A program made the position numbers and the translations under genes. A stretch of DNA of 64,000 nucleotides from Strigops habroptila (taxonomy: Eukaryota > Chordata > Aves > Psittaciformes > Psittacidae): contig NW_022651112.1 of assembly GCF_004027225.2 (NCBI RefSeq), positions 124,001 through 188,000 of the forward strand, given 5' to 3'. The notes beneath the pieces were generated by a model. It was not told the DNA's origin and searched no databases. It saw only the letters and a list, made by a program, of their open reading frames with translations. This document shows, one piece after another, positions 12,843-38,795 of this stretch; the first letter of the stretch is position 1; each line of letters starts with the position of its first letter.

Positions 12843-15800
12843 CTGGTGGCGGGGCCGCGGCGCGTGCCGGCGCTGGGCCATGAAGCGGTGCAGGCCCTGC
12901 CAGCCCCAGTGCAGGACCAGCGGCCTCTCGGCCTTGGCGAAGTCCGTGACCATCAGCTCCGGCTCCACCAGCGACTCCCGCAGCCGCTTCTGCCATGGAG
13001 AGCGCTGCTGAGCGCCCAGCTCCCCCCCAGTGCGGCCCAGTTCCCTCCCAGTGCCTCCCAGTATGGCCCAGTTCCCCCCCAGTGTCCCCCAGTGCGGCCT
13101 GGTTCCCTCCCAGTGCAGCCCAGTATGGCCCAGTTCCCCCCCAGTGCCCCCCGATGACCTCCCACCACCCCCTCCACTTCCCAGTCCATCCCAATCCACT
13201 CCCAGTGCCTCCCAGTCTGCCCCCACTGCCCCCCCAGTCCATCCCAGTGCCCCCAGCTCCCTCCCACTGCCCCCTGATGACCTCCCACTCCCCCCAGTAC
13301 TTTCCAGTCCATCCCAATCCACCCCCGGTCCATACCAGTGTCCCCCCAGTGCACTCCCAGTGCCCTCCCAGTCCATCCCAATGCCCTCCCAGTGCCCTCC
13401 CAGTCCATCCCAATGCCCTCCCAGTCCATCCCAATGCCCCCCCAGTGCCCCCCAGTCCATCCCAATGCCCTCCCAGTCCATCCCAATGCCCCCCCAGTGC
13501 CCCCCAGTCCATCCCAATGCCCTCCCAGTCCATCCCAATGCCCTCCCAGTCCACCCCAGTGCCCTGCCAGTCCATCCTACTGCCCTCCCAGTGCCCTCCC
13601 AGTGCCCCTGGTTCCTTCCCAGTGCCCCCCAATCTGCCCCCAGCACCCTCCCAGCGCCCCTGGCTCCCTCCCATTGCCCCCCCAGTGCCCCCCGGTGCCA
13701 CTCACGAAGCGGATGTGTTTGGGCATCTTGACCTGGGTGACGATCCCCCCCCTCACGTAGTCCCCGAAGTCACTCGTGTCCCCGATGCTGAAGGTGTAGG
13801 GTCCTGTGGGGAGGGGCTGTCACCAGGGACCCCAACACATGGACCCTATAGAAGGGACCCAGGTGCACAGAGCCCCCTACAGAAAGGGCCCAGATCTCCA
13901 GAGCCCCCTATAGACAAGATACAGGTGCCCAGAACCGCCCCCCAGAAGAGACCCAAACATATGGAGCACCCCCACAAAGGCACCCGAACCTCTGGGGCAC
14001 CCTATAGAAGGGACCCAGGCATCTGGGGCACCCTATAGAAGGAACACAAGTATCTGGGGCACCCTATAGAAGGGACCCAGGCATCTGGGGCACCCTATAG
14101 AAGGGACACAGACATCTAGCGCACCCTATAGAAGGGACACAGGCATCATGGGCACCCTATAGAACAAACCCGAAGCCTATGGAACACACCCAGGCACCTA
14201 AAACACCCCATGAGAAGGAACCCAGGCATCTTGGGCATGTTATAAAGAAACCCAGGCATCTGGGGCACCCTATAGAAGGAACTGAGGTCTCCACACACCT
14301 CTATAGAAGAGCCCCAGGTGCTCATAATCCCCTATAGAAGGGCCCCAGGGCTCCATCTCTCCCTACAAAAGGGCTCTAGTCCTCCATCTCCCCCTATAGA
14401 ACGGCCCCAGGGCTCCATCTTCCCCTATAGAAGGGCCCCAGGGCTCCATCTTCCCCTATAGAAGGGCCCCAGGGCTCCATCTCCCCCTATCGAAGGGCCC
14501 CAGGGCTCCATCTCCCCCTATAGCAGTCCATAGGGGGCTGAGGGCTCACCGAGGACGCGGATCTCGACGGGCCCGCAGGAGTTGAGCTGCTCCATCCCCT
14601 CCACCTCGGTGAAGGTGACGAAGTCGCCCGTCTCGAAGCCGTGTCGAGCCTCATCCAGACACGTCACCTCCCCCGGGCAGCCCTGGGTGGGGGGGGACAT
14701 CGATGGGTGCTGAGACCCCCCCCCCAGCATCCCCCTCAGGGTCCCCTATAGGGGCTATAGGTACCTTAGTCACCATGGAAACCATGGCGCTGAGGGGCTG
14801 CTCCCCGTTGGTGTCTGTCACCACCATGTCGTCCCCAAAGTCACAGAAGAGCTGGCTGGAGGGAGGGGGGAAGAGGGGGTCAGGGAGGGGACGTGGGGGG
14901 GGACCCCAAAAGGGCCATGGGGGGAGAGGGGAGCCCAAAAAGGGACCCAGGAGCACCCCAAAAGGGACTCAGGAGACCCCCAAAAGGGACTCAGAGGAAC
15001 AAAGGAGCCACCAAAAAGCACAAACGAGACCCCCCCAAAGGGACTGGGGAACCCCAAAAGGGACGCAGGGGAACAGGGGAGCCCCAAAAGGGACACGGTG
15101 GGACAGGTGGACCCCAAAAAGGCCCTAAGAGCCCTCCAAAAGGGACCCATGGGGACAGGGGGACCCCAAAAGGGACCCACGAAGACCCCAAAAGGGACCC
15201 AAGGGACCCCAAAAGGGTCCAAAGGGGGACAGGGGGACCCCAAAAGGGCCCCAGGAGCCCCCCCCGTGTCTCACCCAAAGAGCCCGCGGGTATCGGCCAC
15301 CACCAGCTTGATGCCGTGGCTGTGGCAGAAGTCCCCGACCCAGAGCTGCTCCTCCAGCGCCGAGTTGGTCAAAACCACCACCTACGGAGAGCCCCGTGTC
15401 CGTGGGTCCAGCCCCATATCTGTGGGTCCGGCCCCATGTCCCCCAGGGTGCGGGACACACGGACAGGAGGCCATTGGGGGGTGACTGAGGGGTTATGGGG
15501 AGGGTTTGGGGGGTACGGACACACATACAGGGACACAGTCGGGCACAGAGAAGGGGGGGCCACAAAGGCACAAGGAGCTGTAGGGGGGGCACAGGCAGCC
15601 AAATGGGGGGCACAGGGAGGTGTAGGGGGCACAGGCAGCCAAAAAGGGGTACAAGAGGCATAGCGGGGGCACAAGCAGCCAAAGGGGGTGTATAAGCACG
15701 TGTAGGGGCGTACAGCCAGCCATAGGGGGGGGCACAGGGAAGTATAGAGGCCACAGGCAGGTATGGGGGTGCACAGAGACATGCAGGGGGCACAGCAGCC

Positions 15801-18530
15801 AAAGGGGGGCACAGGGACGCATAGAGGGCACAGGCAGCTATAGGGGGGGCACAGGGAGGTGTAGGAGGCACAGGCAGCCAAAAGGGGGGCACAGATGGCA
15901 CAGGCAGGTATAGGGGGGGCAGAGGGAGGTGGAGGGGGCACAGCAGCCATGGGGGGGGCACAGCAGCCATGGCGGTACCTGGAAGGGTGCGAGCAGCTCC
16001 TGGCTGAGGGGCTCCTGGGTGCTGCTCACGGCCACGTAGGAGTTGAGCTCCGCCAAACGGGGCAGCGTCGCCTCCGCCCGGTTCTGCCCCACGTCCTCCT
16101 CCCGCAGGTAGAACTTGGGGGGTGGGACACGCACAAAGGGGGGGTCAGAACCACACAACGGCTCCAAAACACCCCCCAACACACAGGAGCAACCCCAGGC
16201 GTCTATGGGGGGGACTGAGGGAACCAAATGGAGTAGCTGGGGGGGGGTTAAGGGTCCCAGGGGGGTATTTAGGTACCCTAGATGGGGGTATTTAGATACC
16301 GGGGGGGTATTTAAAGGCCCAAGAAAGCATTTAGCTGCCCTAAAATGAGTATTTACACCCCAAGGGGGGGTATTTAAGGGTCCCAAGGGGGTACTTAGAT
16401 CCCGGGGGGGGGGGGGTATTTAGGTACCCTGGGGGGGTATTTAGACCCCCAGAGAGGTATTTAAGTGCCCAAGACGCGTATTTACATACCTTGCTGGACG
16501 TGTTTAAGTCCCCAAGGGGTTATTTAACGGTTCCAGGGGGGTATTTAGCCCCCCAGGGGGGCATTTAAGGGGCACAAGGGGTTATTAGATACCCTTATGG
16601 GGTATTTAGGACCCCAGCAAGGTATTTAGATACCCTAAACATTAGTATATAGACTCCAAGGGAGTATTTAAGGCTCCCAGGGGGTATTTAGGCCCCCGGG
16701 GGGGTATATAAGGACCCTAGGGGGGTATTTAGACCCCCAGGGGGCTATTTAAGGACCATCAAGGCCAGAACCACCCCATGAAGCAAATGGGGGGGCGAGG
16801 GGGGTTTATATACCTATGCCAGAAGTGCATTTACCCCCCACCCCTCTGGGGGGGGCAATTCCCACATAGGTTAATTAATTACCCCCTACATAAATTAATC
16901 ACAGTGGGGGGAAAACAATTACCCCAATAGCACCGCCACGGATTGATCCATTACCTTGGGGGGGGGGGGGAGGTGACAACAACATTTAACCCCCCCAGAT
17001 ACACACAACCCCCCATTCATGGGGGTCAATAGCCCCATAGAGAGTGTTAATGACCAAGAGAGGGTTAATTAAGCCGCGGGGGTTAACGAGCTCACCTGGG
17101 AGGCCAGGTCAGCCCATGCAGCGGGGTGGGGGTCGTGGAGGGTGACGGATTTGACCCCCCCCAGCACCAGGTTTTTGGCCACTTCCACCCCGAGGCCCCT
17201 GAGCCCCGAGACCAGGACGTTGGACGTTTGCATCCGCTTCATGGCCTCGTGGCCCAGCACGTACCTGGGGGGGGGGGCAGAGAAAAGGGGGTTCAGGGCA
17301 CCCCCAAACCCTCATGGGGACCCCAAAGCCTCACAAGGACCCCCCCAAAAGGCCCCCTCAAGGCCAGTGGAATGGTTTGAGGTACCTGGGAGCTCCCCAT
17401 GTCTATAGGGATGGTTCTAATCCGCCCCCCACCCAAAGCATAAAGGATCCCAAATCCATGTGGGCTCCCCACCATGGGGAAAGCAAATTCCCAATAGCAC
17501 CCTAAATCCATAGGGATACTTGCAAGCACCTATGGAACCCTCCTACATCCAAAACGACACCCCCAAGCACCTACTGACTCCCCCAAATCCACAGGGACAC
17601 CCCCAAGCACCTATGGAACCCTCCCCAAATCCATAGGAACACCCCCACCAACCTATAGGAGCGCTCCAAAGCACCTATGGACCCCCCCCTAAATCCATAG
17701 GGACACCACAAAGTACCTATGGACCCCCCCTAAATCCATAGGGACACCACAAAACACCTATGGACCCCCCCAAATCCATAGGGACACCACCAAGCACCTA
17801 TGGAACCCCCTCCAAATCCGTACAAACACCCCCACATCCACAGGAACCCCTCCTCAAACCCATAGGAACACCCCCAAGCACCTATGGACACCCCCCCCCC
17901 AAATCCATAGGGACTCCCCCACTCACAGCTGGCGGGAGTAGAGCCCCTCATCGATCTCAGCTTCGCCCCCGTTCTTCGCCATGCCCTGGGTGGGGGGGAC
18001 AAGGTGACAATGGCATCAGTTGGGGGGGGACACCCACTGAGGGGACATTGGAGTGGGGGGGGGCTGAGAGGAGGCAGATGGGTGCCACTGGGTGCAGTGG
18101 GCTGGGGGACACCCGATGACAGCGGGGGGTGTTGTGTCACCCTGGGGGGGGCACAGGAAGATGTGGCAGGTGACAATGGGTGACAAAGGGGGGGGCAATG
18201 GGAGGCAGAGGGGGGGCACCCTACCATTGATAGGGATGGCTTTGAGCACTATTGGGGGGACATTGAAGAGCAAGGGGGAAACGTCACCCCAAGGTGCAGG
18301 TGACAAGTGGGTGACACTGGGTGACAGCTCCGTCAATGGGGGGTTGCTCTGAGCACTGCAGGCGGGGGACAATAAGCCCAAGAGGAGGTGACAGGGCCCC
18401 CCCCGGGGGTGACACTCACGTTGGTGGGGGTGGCGCTGGGGGACACGCTGGGGACAGGGGCACGGCTGGAGCCCGTCGGTGGCTCAGACCCAGAGATGCG
18501 GCGCTTCTTCGACAGCGGGGAGCTGGACAT
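12843..18530 (-). CDS. UBA1: UBA1, ubiquitin-activating enzyme E1, N-terminal third (rest lost in gap)
   Basis: UBA1 activates ubiquitin with ATP and passes it to E2 enzymes (about 1,058 aa in human). Nine coding exons, 5' to 3': 18530-18420, 17985-17927, 17264-17096, 16113-15979, 15381-15275, 14855-14765, 14682-14550, 13803-13706, 12989-12843, with matching phases, giving about 350 aa. The start [11 protein letters not shown] carries the nuclear-signal-like N-terminus of UBA1 and distinguishes it from UBA7. Then come the inactive adenylation half ([31 protein letters not shown]), [10 protein letters not shown] and the first catalytic-cysteine half-domain ([17 protein letters not shown]). The last visible exon ends in phase 0 at APRPRHQ. 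The active adenylation domain, catalytic cysteine and ubiquitin-fold domain are not in the window; about 1 kb of minisatellite and a 499-N gap follow. Exon 1 is presumably non-coding in the CpG island near 19.6-19.8 kb (candidate donor at 19581-19582). Confidence 0.96.
13015..13700. repeat. CCCAGTGCCCTCCCAGTCC minisatellite, UBA1 intron
   Basis: Dense copies of CCCAGTGCCC and CCCAGTCCATCCCAATGCCC. The reverse complement (ACTGGGAGG) also builds arrays in CFP intron 1 and SYN1 introns 4-5. Confidence 0.9.
13820..14525. repeat. CTATAGAAGGGACCCAGGC array, about 31-bp unit, UBA1 intron
   Basis: More than 15 copies of CACCCTATAGAAGGGACCCA followed by GGCATCTGGGG, changing toward CTCCATCTCCCCCTATAGAA at the right. 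Confidence 0.88.
14890..15262. repeat. CCCCAAAAGGGACCCA array, about 20-bp unit, UBA1 intron
   Basis: About 18 copies of CCCCAAAAGGGAC with variable spacers between exons 14855 and 15275. Confidence 0.88.
15525..15970. repeat. GGGGGCACAGGCAGCCAAA array, UBA1 intron
   Basis: Alternating GGGGGCACAGGGAGGTGTAG and GGGGCACAGGCAGCCAAA units, about 38 bp per pair. Confidence 0.85.
16235..16770. repeat. GGGGTATTTAGGTACCC array, UBA1 intron
   Basis: About 22 copies of GGGGGTATTTA(A/G) at about 20-25 bp spacing. 16770-17090 continues unstructured with homopolymer G runs; no gene seen there. Confidence 0.85.
17500..17925. repeat. AATCCATAGGGACACCCCCA array, about 38-bp unit, UBA1 intron
   Basis: About ten copies of CCAAATCCATAGGGACACC then CAAGCACCTATGGACCC. 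Two more copies appear at 18555-18640 just upstream of the start exon. Confidence 0.88.
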
Positions 18531-18639
18531 CTATAGGGACAGGGACACGCGTCAGCCAGGCGCCTATAGACCCCCCCAAATCCATAGGGACACCCCCAAG
18601 CACCTATGGACCCCCCTCCAAATCCATAGGGACACCCCC

Positions 18640-19250
18640 ATGGGGGGACAGCGGGAGAAACATGGAGGAACACAGGGGGGACACTGGTGACACCCAATGG
18701 ACACAGTCACAGTGGTGGCTCCAGCGATGGGGATGGTGACACTGGGTGACATCAGGAATAGATGGGGAACACCAGGGAGGGACAAGGGGTGACACTGGGG
18801 GGCACCAGGGATGGATGAGGGACACTGGGTGACACCGAGACATGGAAAGGGGGACACTGGGAGGGACATGGGGGTGACAATGGGGAGAATGGAGGGTGGC
18901 AGTGGGTGACACTGAGGGCAGTGGGTGACATGGAGGGTGGCACCGAGGGACACACGGTTGCACCAGGGATGGGGATGGTGACACTGGGTGACACCAGAGA
19001 TGGGGATGGTGACACTGGGTGACACCAGGGAGGGACATGGGGTGACACCAGGGGTGGAAGGAGGACACTGGGAGGGACATGGGGGTGACAATGGATAACA
19101 CCAGACATGGATAGTGCCACTGAGGGACACTGGGTGACACCAGGGACGGAAGGGGGACACCAGGGAGGGACATGGGGGGACACCGGAACACGGACAGTGA
19201 CACTGGGGTAACGCAGGGTGACACCAGGGGACAGCGGGTGACACGACACC
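18640..19250. repeat. GACACTGGGTGACACCAGGG array upstream of UBA1 start exon
   Basis: Copies of GGTGACACTGGGTGACACCA with GGGATGGGGATG inserts at about 35-50 bp spacing, in the presumed UBA1 intron 1. Confidence 0.8.
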
Positions 19251-19559
19251 CCCACCCCCTCAAGGGACCCCCAAAGCTTAACGGGGGGCGGGTCTTCTCC
19301 AGCGGTTACCATTACCGGGGGAGGTTCCCATTACCGCGGGGCCCATTAAGAGTTCCTCATTACCAGGGTTCCCATTACCGGGGGTCCCCGGGGGGGCTGG
19401 TTCCCATCACCGGGACGGGATTCCCATTCACCGCAATGAGCCTCCCACCACCGGCAGTCCCGGTCCCCATTACCGGAGGAGGGGGGGGGGCCAGGTCCCT
19501 ACTCCCGGGGGCCCAAACCGGGGCTGTATGATCCCATTGATCCCATGAACCGGGATCCC

Positions 19560-20100
19560 ACCACCGACACCCCCCCCCTCACCTCAGGCCTCCCCCAGGC
19601 CCAGAGGCGGGTCCGCACCACCCGAGGCCGGGTTCGCATTAACCGGTCCCGGGTCCGTCCCCCCCCCAGCCTCACCCCTCCCACCCCCATCCCGTCACCC
19701 CGGAGCCCCCCCGGGCTCGGCCCCCCCCGCACCAATGATGCTGTCCAGGCCCCGCCGCCGGGTCCCGCCCGCTCCGCTCGGCTCCTCCGCGACAAGATGG
19801 CGGCGGCGGCGGCTGCCCCCCGCCGCCTCCTCCCTCCTCGCTCTTCGCCCCGCCCACCGACCCTTCTCATTGGTCGACGGTGCCCGGCGCCGAGCTCCTA
19901 TTGGTGGGTTGCCTCCCGCCACCGCCCGCCTTCCACCCCGCAACAGGGAAGGATGGGGGGGGCGCGCCCTCGCTGGCCACGCCCCCTTCGCTTCCCGCCG
20001 GGCCCCGGATGGAGCGGGCCACGCCCACCCCCCCCGCGCGCGCACGCGGGGTGACGGGGGCGGGGCCTCGTGACACAGCACCGCGCGCGGGGGGGGGGCC
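19560..20100 (-). promoter_or_regulatory. UBA1: UBA1 CpG-island promoter and probable non-coding exon 1
   Basis: CpG-dense, non-repetitive block about 1 kb upstream of the UBA1 start exon. Two CCAAT boxes on the minus strand (ATTGG at 19869-19873 and 19900-19904) precede a YY1-like AAGATGGCGGC at 19794-19804 (plus reading). A consensus donor (GAG/GTGAGG, minus) at 19581-19582 could end exon 1. Start site inferred near 19.8 kb. Confidence 0.7.
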
Positions 20101-21110
20101 CCTATGGGAGCCCATAGGGTGCTTATGGGGGGGGTATAGGCGCTTATAAAGGGCTATGGGTGGATATAGGGAATTATAGAAACCTACAGGAAGCTATAGG
20201 AGCCCATAGAGTGCCTATGGGGAGGGTATAGAGGCTTATAAGGGGCTATGAGAGGCCTGTAGAGGGATATAGGGGGTTAGAGAAGCTTATGGGAGCCCAT
20301 AGGGTGCCTACGGCAGGGATATAATAGCCCAGGAAGAAAAGTATAGGAGCCGCTGGGAGCTTCAACAGAGTCGTTACAAGCTATAGAAATCTTTAGAAGA
20401 ATATAGGCAAGTGTAGGAGTTTACAGAGCATTGTACAATGGCTGCAGACAGCCATAGGGGTCAATAACTGTGGCTATACAGGACTGTGATAAGCATGGAG
20501 CGAGAGTATAGGGGCCTGTTGGGGCCTATAGCAGCATGGGGGGGAGGTGTTGTGGGAGCCTATGGGGGATACAGGAAGCTCTAGGGCCTTATGATGGACT
20601 CTAGGTAGCTATCAGTGGGTACAAGTGGGCACGGGTGTGGGGACATCTAGGGGCCCGGACGGGTAGGGGCTCATGAGGGACCTGAGGGGGGTATAGGGGA
20701 CCTATGGGGGCTGAGAGAGAGGCTATAGCAGCCTATGGGGGAGATATAGGGAGCCCATAGCAGCCCATCAGGGAATTACAGGGGACTGTGAGGACCTTAT
20801 GGGTGCCCAGAGGGGCCCAAATGGGGTTACAGTGGCTGCAGGGTGCCTATGGTGGCTTGGCAGCGCTATAGGATTCTATGGAGTGCTATAGGGGTCCAAT
20901 AAAAACTTGAGGGGGAGGCATTCAGGGACCCTATGGGGTCTGGTGGGGGGCTATGGGGACCCATGTGAGTCCTATGGGGACTGTGAGAAGGCTCATGAGC
21001 GTCTATAGTGAGAGAGTCTTGCAGGCTGTAGGGACTATGGGCAGCCATAATGGGTTTGGGCACCTATAGAGCCCATAAGCACCTATAGGTGGGCTGGGGG
21101 GGGAGGGGGC
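20101..21110. repeat. CTATAGG/CCATAGGG-rich intergenic spacer
   Basis: Between the UBA1 promoter and the NDUFB11 3' end. Dense CTATAG, CCCATAG and CTTATAG words at 10-25 bp spacing without a strict period. No open gene seen; the 65-codon minus frame at 20866-21063 has no recognisable content. Confidence 0.65.
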
Positions 21111-21149
21111 GTGCTATGCGACCCGGTTAAGGGCTATAGAGGCCAGGCG

Positions 21150-21230
21150 CCGCTTTAGGACCACGTGGTGTCGCCACCTGATGACATCACAGCCCCGCAA
21201 GGGCTACTGGGAGTTGTAGTCCAGAAGTGC
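21150..21230. promoter_or_regulatory. orphan promoter-like cluster with ZNF143-type motif
   Basis: Contains palindromic E-box CCACGTGG (21161-21168), CRE-like TGATGACATCA (21180-21190) and ACTGGGAGTTGTAGT (21206-21220), whose reverse complement ACTACAACTCCCAGT is the core of the ZNF143/THAP11 motif. It sits about 80 bp past the NDUFB11 poly(A) signal with no gene recognised next to it. Confidence 0.55.
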
Positions 21231-21309
21231 TGGAACCAAACCAAGCCTCCACACCACCCCACCTCCCCCCCAAATAAAGGGGTCCCGGGGTCAGGTCGAG
21301 CCCCAGCAC

Positions 21310-21315
21310 TTTATT
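21310..21315 (-). other. NDUFB11: NDUFB11 polyadenylation signal AATAAA
   Basis: TTTATT on plus, 57 bases after the NDUFB11 stop codon. A plus-strand AATAAA also occurs at 21273-21278 without an evident gene. Confidence 0.8.
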
Positions 21316-21371
21316 AACAGCCCCATATGGGGGGGGGGGCCCACACATTCCCATAGTGACCCTCGGGGGGG

Positions 21372-23008
21372 TCACTCTTGGGAGGGCAGCGTGAGGCGCG
21401 CGGGGTCATAGTAGTTGGAGTCCAGCAGCGGCAGCCCCTGACGTTCCCGCTCCCGGACCTGGATCTCGGCCTCACGCCGGGCCCATTGCTGCAGCCTATA
21501 GGAGAGAGAAGGGGGAAGGAATGACATGTCTGGGTTAAGAGCCCCCCTATATTGCCCCTTGGCTCCCCATACCCCCCTATAGATCCCCCTAGGTCCTCGT
21601 CAGGCTGATAGAGAGCCTCTAGATGCGTTTGTACCATCTTATGCACTGCCGTAGACAACCATGTGCTCCCTATGGGCCTCCTATGGGCTCCCACATGCCA
21701 TCATAGGCCCCTATAGAATCCCCGTCAGCTCCCCTAAGTATCCTTACATCCCCTGCTATGTTGCTATAGACTCCCATAGAACTACTTGGGGTTCCCTACA
21801 GGTCCCTATATCCTCTTATAGGATCCTATAGACCCCCTCAAGCCCCCACAGCCTCTCATAGCCCTGTGTAGACACCCTATAGGCCCCCCTAGATCTCTGT
21901 ATGCTGGGTATCCCTACAAATCTGCTAAAGCACCCTTATATCTTTGCATATATGCATGGTTTATGCTCCCTAAAGGCTCTCTACAGGTCCCCACATCCCC
22001 TCATAGGGCCCTACAGACCGCCATAGGTCCTTATAGATGCCCCATATCCCCTCATAGGTCCCTATAAACCCCCACAGGCCCCTATAGACCCCCCCATCCC
22101 CTCATAGGTCCCTATAGACTCCTATAAGCTGTTGTAGACCCCCATAGACCAGTATAGACAGCCCCACATCCCCTCTTAAGACCCCTATAGATCCCCGTAG
22201 ACCCCCCACATCCTCTCATAAACCCCTATAAACCCCCATAGACCCCCCCAGGGTGCCCTATATTCTCTCACAACACTCCATAGGCTTCCCATAGCCTTCT
22301 CTAGGACCCCTATAGACCCCTGCTCCCCCTGCCCCCGCATGTTGGGGTCCCCCCTCACCCATAGTCAGGCATGTAATGGAGGAAGACGGAGCCAAGGACG
22401 ATGGCAAGAGAGACGCCGGTGAAGAACACCGCCCGCATGTTGAAGACGTCGGCGTCCGGCTCGGCCGAGAAGCCATGATAGTCCGGGTTCTGCCGCAGCG
22501 GCACCGGTGAGTCCGACCGGCCCCAAAGCCCCCCGGAACCCCCGTTCCCCCCATCACCGGCCCGAGGCCACGCCCCCAAGCGGTGGCTCCGCCCCCAACC
22601 CAAGGCCACGCCCACACGTTAAAGCCCCTCCCATCCCCTAAGCCCCGCCCATGAGTCCCTCAGACCCCGTCCCAAAACGTGCACCAACCGTAAACCACGC
22701 CCCCATGAGTTGACCTTTTCAAAGCCCCGCCCCTTTCAAAGCCCCGCCCCTTTCCGAGCCCCGCTCATTCATTCACATCCGTATCTTAAGCCCCGCCCCT
22801 TTCCCCAAGCCCCGCCCACCCCATTCACCGTCTTTGACCTGCCCCCTCAAGCCCCGCCCACCTTCCTCTGCGCCACCGCCATTGGCTCCTCCTCGTGGGG
22901 GTCAGCCCCCAGCGGCACCCGCGGCACCACCACGGCCCCGGGAGGCCCCGCCGAGCGGCCCCGCGCCCCGGCCTGCAGCGCCCGCAGCGCCCTCCGCAGC
23001 GCCGCCAT
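21372..23008 (-). CDS. NDUFB11: NDUFB11, mitochondrial complex I accessory subunit (ESSS)
   Basis: Single-pass accessory subunit of respiratory complex I in the inner mitochondrial membrane. Three exons: 23008-22862, 22489-22359 and 21495-21372, phases 0 and 2, giving about 133 aa (human 153). Exon 1 gives an Arg/Ala-rich presequence (MAALRRALRALQAGARGR) typical of a mitochondrial targeting peptide. Exon 2 starts NPDYHG, matching human NPDSHG, and holds the membrane segment AVFFTGVSLAIVLGSVFLHY followed by MPDY. Exon 3 gives WARREAEIQVRERERQGLPL and ends TLPSQE then TGA. An AATAAA (minus) lies at 21310-21315. The gene shares a bidirectional promoter with RBM10, the same head-to-head arrangement as in human. 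The acidic linker between presequence and membrane segment is shorter than in mammals. Confidence 0.95.
21540..22335. repeat. CCCCTATAGACCCCCATAGG-rich NDUFB11 intron 2
   Basis: Imperfect copies of CCTATAGACCCCCATAG and CCCCTCATAGGTCC, about 20-30 bp spacing; same CTATAG word family as the neighbouring spacer. Confidence 0.75.
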
Positions 23009-23422
23009 CTTCCCGGCGGAAGTCCCGCCCCTCCGCCCTCGCCCAATCACTGAGCGCCGCCGCAGCCCTCTTAACCAACCACGAGAGAGAGCTCGAGTGG
23101 CTCCGCCTCCTCTCTCCCGCACAGCCAATCATAACCCGCTCCCTTCCACCCGCCCCCTTCCTGGCTCCTCCCACGCGAGCCGCAGCCAATCAGAAGCCAC
23201 CGCCGGCGCGCTGCAGCAACGCTCCCCCTTTTCCCCCACCTCGTCCCGCCTCCTCCCAGGCGAGGACCAATGAGAAGCGTGGTTGCGATGACGGACGGGC
23301 TGATCAGCCAATGGGAGAGCGGCGGGGGCCTGCACGGGCGAGCGGGGCGGGCCGGGCGTGGAGCGGCGCCGCCATTTTGCTGGTCGGGAGCGGCGGCGGC
23401 GGCGGCGGCGCGGAGCGGACAG
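23009..23422. promoter_or_regulatory. NDUFB11/RBM10 bidirectional CpG promoter with five CCAAT boxes and RBM10 exon 1
   Basis: About 0.4 kb between divergent starts. Five CCAAT boxes in plus orientation at 23043, 23125, 23186, 23267 and 23308. YY1-like GCCGCCAT elements overlap the NDUFB11 start (23003-23010) and sit in RBM10 exon 1 (near 23368). RBM10 exon 1 ends at 23422 (GGACAG/GTCGGG). Confidence 0.8.
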
Positions 23423-23619
23423 GTCGGGGCCTACCGGGAGGGGCGGGGCCTACCGGGAGGGGCGGGGCTCCGCGGGACCCTCGGCGCGGTCGGTGATTGG
23501 GTAGAAGGGGAGGAGGGGGCGGGGCCTGGCGCTGGAGCCCTGCGGAGGGGGCGGGGCCGCGTATGCTAATGAAGGGGCGGGGCATGGCGCGGGGGGGGTC
23601 CTCATGGGGCCACATGGCT

Positions 23620-24030
23620 TCCAGTTCCTCCCAGTGCCCCCCCAGTTCACCCCAGTCACTCCCAGTGCCCATAGGTACCCCATAGACCCCCACCCTGTTC
23701 ATCCCTGTCCCTTCCAGTGTCCCCCCTCCAGCTCATCTCAGCCCCAGTGCCTTCCAGTACTGCCCCAGTTGATCCCAGTACCCCCCAGTTACTTCCCAGT
23801 TCATCCCAGTGCCCCCCCCCCAGTTCATCCCGGTCACTACCAGTGCCCCCCCCAGGTTATCTCAGTCCCAGTCCCTCTCAGTACCCCCTGCACTTGATAC
23901 CAGTAACTCCCAGTTGCCCCCCAGTCCCTCCCAGCACCCCCAGTTTCCTCCCAGCCACCTTTGGTGCCTTCCCCATTCATCCCAGTCCCTCCCAGTAACA
24001 CCCGGTTCCTCCCTGCTCCTCCCAGTCTCC
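23620..24030. repeat. CCCAGTGCCCYCCAGTTCATCC array, RBM10 intron 1
   Basis: Copies of CCCAGT(G/T) with GTTCATCCCAGT spacers, same word family as the UBA1 intron at 13.0-13.7 kb. Confidence 0.85.
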
Positions 24031-24063
24031 CCATTCACGCTGTCCCCCACAGGTACCAGCACC

Positions 24064-38357
<14,294 letters not shown>

Positions 38358-38531
38358 GCCCCGCCCCCCGCGAGGCCACGCCCCCGAGACCACGCCCACT
38401 TCAGACCACGCCCCCAATGGGGTTTTCCCCGGGGGTGGGGACACCCCCTGGTGGCCCCTCACCTCCTCTTTCCCCCTCCCCCCTCCCCCGCGGTTTTGGG
38501 GCTTTTTGTTGGTTTTGGGGTGTTTTTTTCC

Positions 38532-38537
38532 AATAAA
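38532..38537 (+). other. RBM10: RBM10 polyadenylation signal AATAAA
   Basis: AATAAA 175 bases after the RBM10 stop, within a T-rich then A-rich stretch; 259 bases before the CFP start codon. Confidence 0.85.
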
Positions 38538-38795
38538 ATAATGAAAAAAGGAGAAATTCGAGGGGTTGGGGGGGGGGAGGGGCCGGACCCCCCCTTTTGG
38601 GGGGTGGGGAGAGGAAGAAAGGGGAGAGGAGAAGGTTCATCCCTGACCATTGTGGCTGCCCCCCCCCTCCCCCCACTTCCCCTGGGCAGGGGCCTCGCCC
38701 CTCCCCCCACTTCCCCTTGGCCCCAAAAGACCCGGGAGGGGGAGGGGAAGGAAAAGGGGGGTTGGAGGGGAGGGGCCAAGTCTCCCCCTCCCCCC

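Noticed and set aside
12711-13701. 300-codon minus frames rich in GALGWTGR
   Set aside because: Translation of the CCCAGTCCATCCC minisatellite in a UBA1 intron; overlaps the UBA1 exon out of frame.
17096-18530. UBA7 (E1-like for ISG15) as identity of the E1 gene
   Set aside because: The [12 protein letters not shown]-terminus and close match across exons 2-4 fit UBA1, as does the shared ancestral neighbourhood with RBM10 and NDUFB11.
21273-21278. Plus-strand AATAAA as evidence for a plus-strand gene
   Set aside because: No upstream plus-strand exon recognised; a single hexamer is weak evidence.
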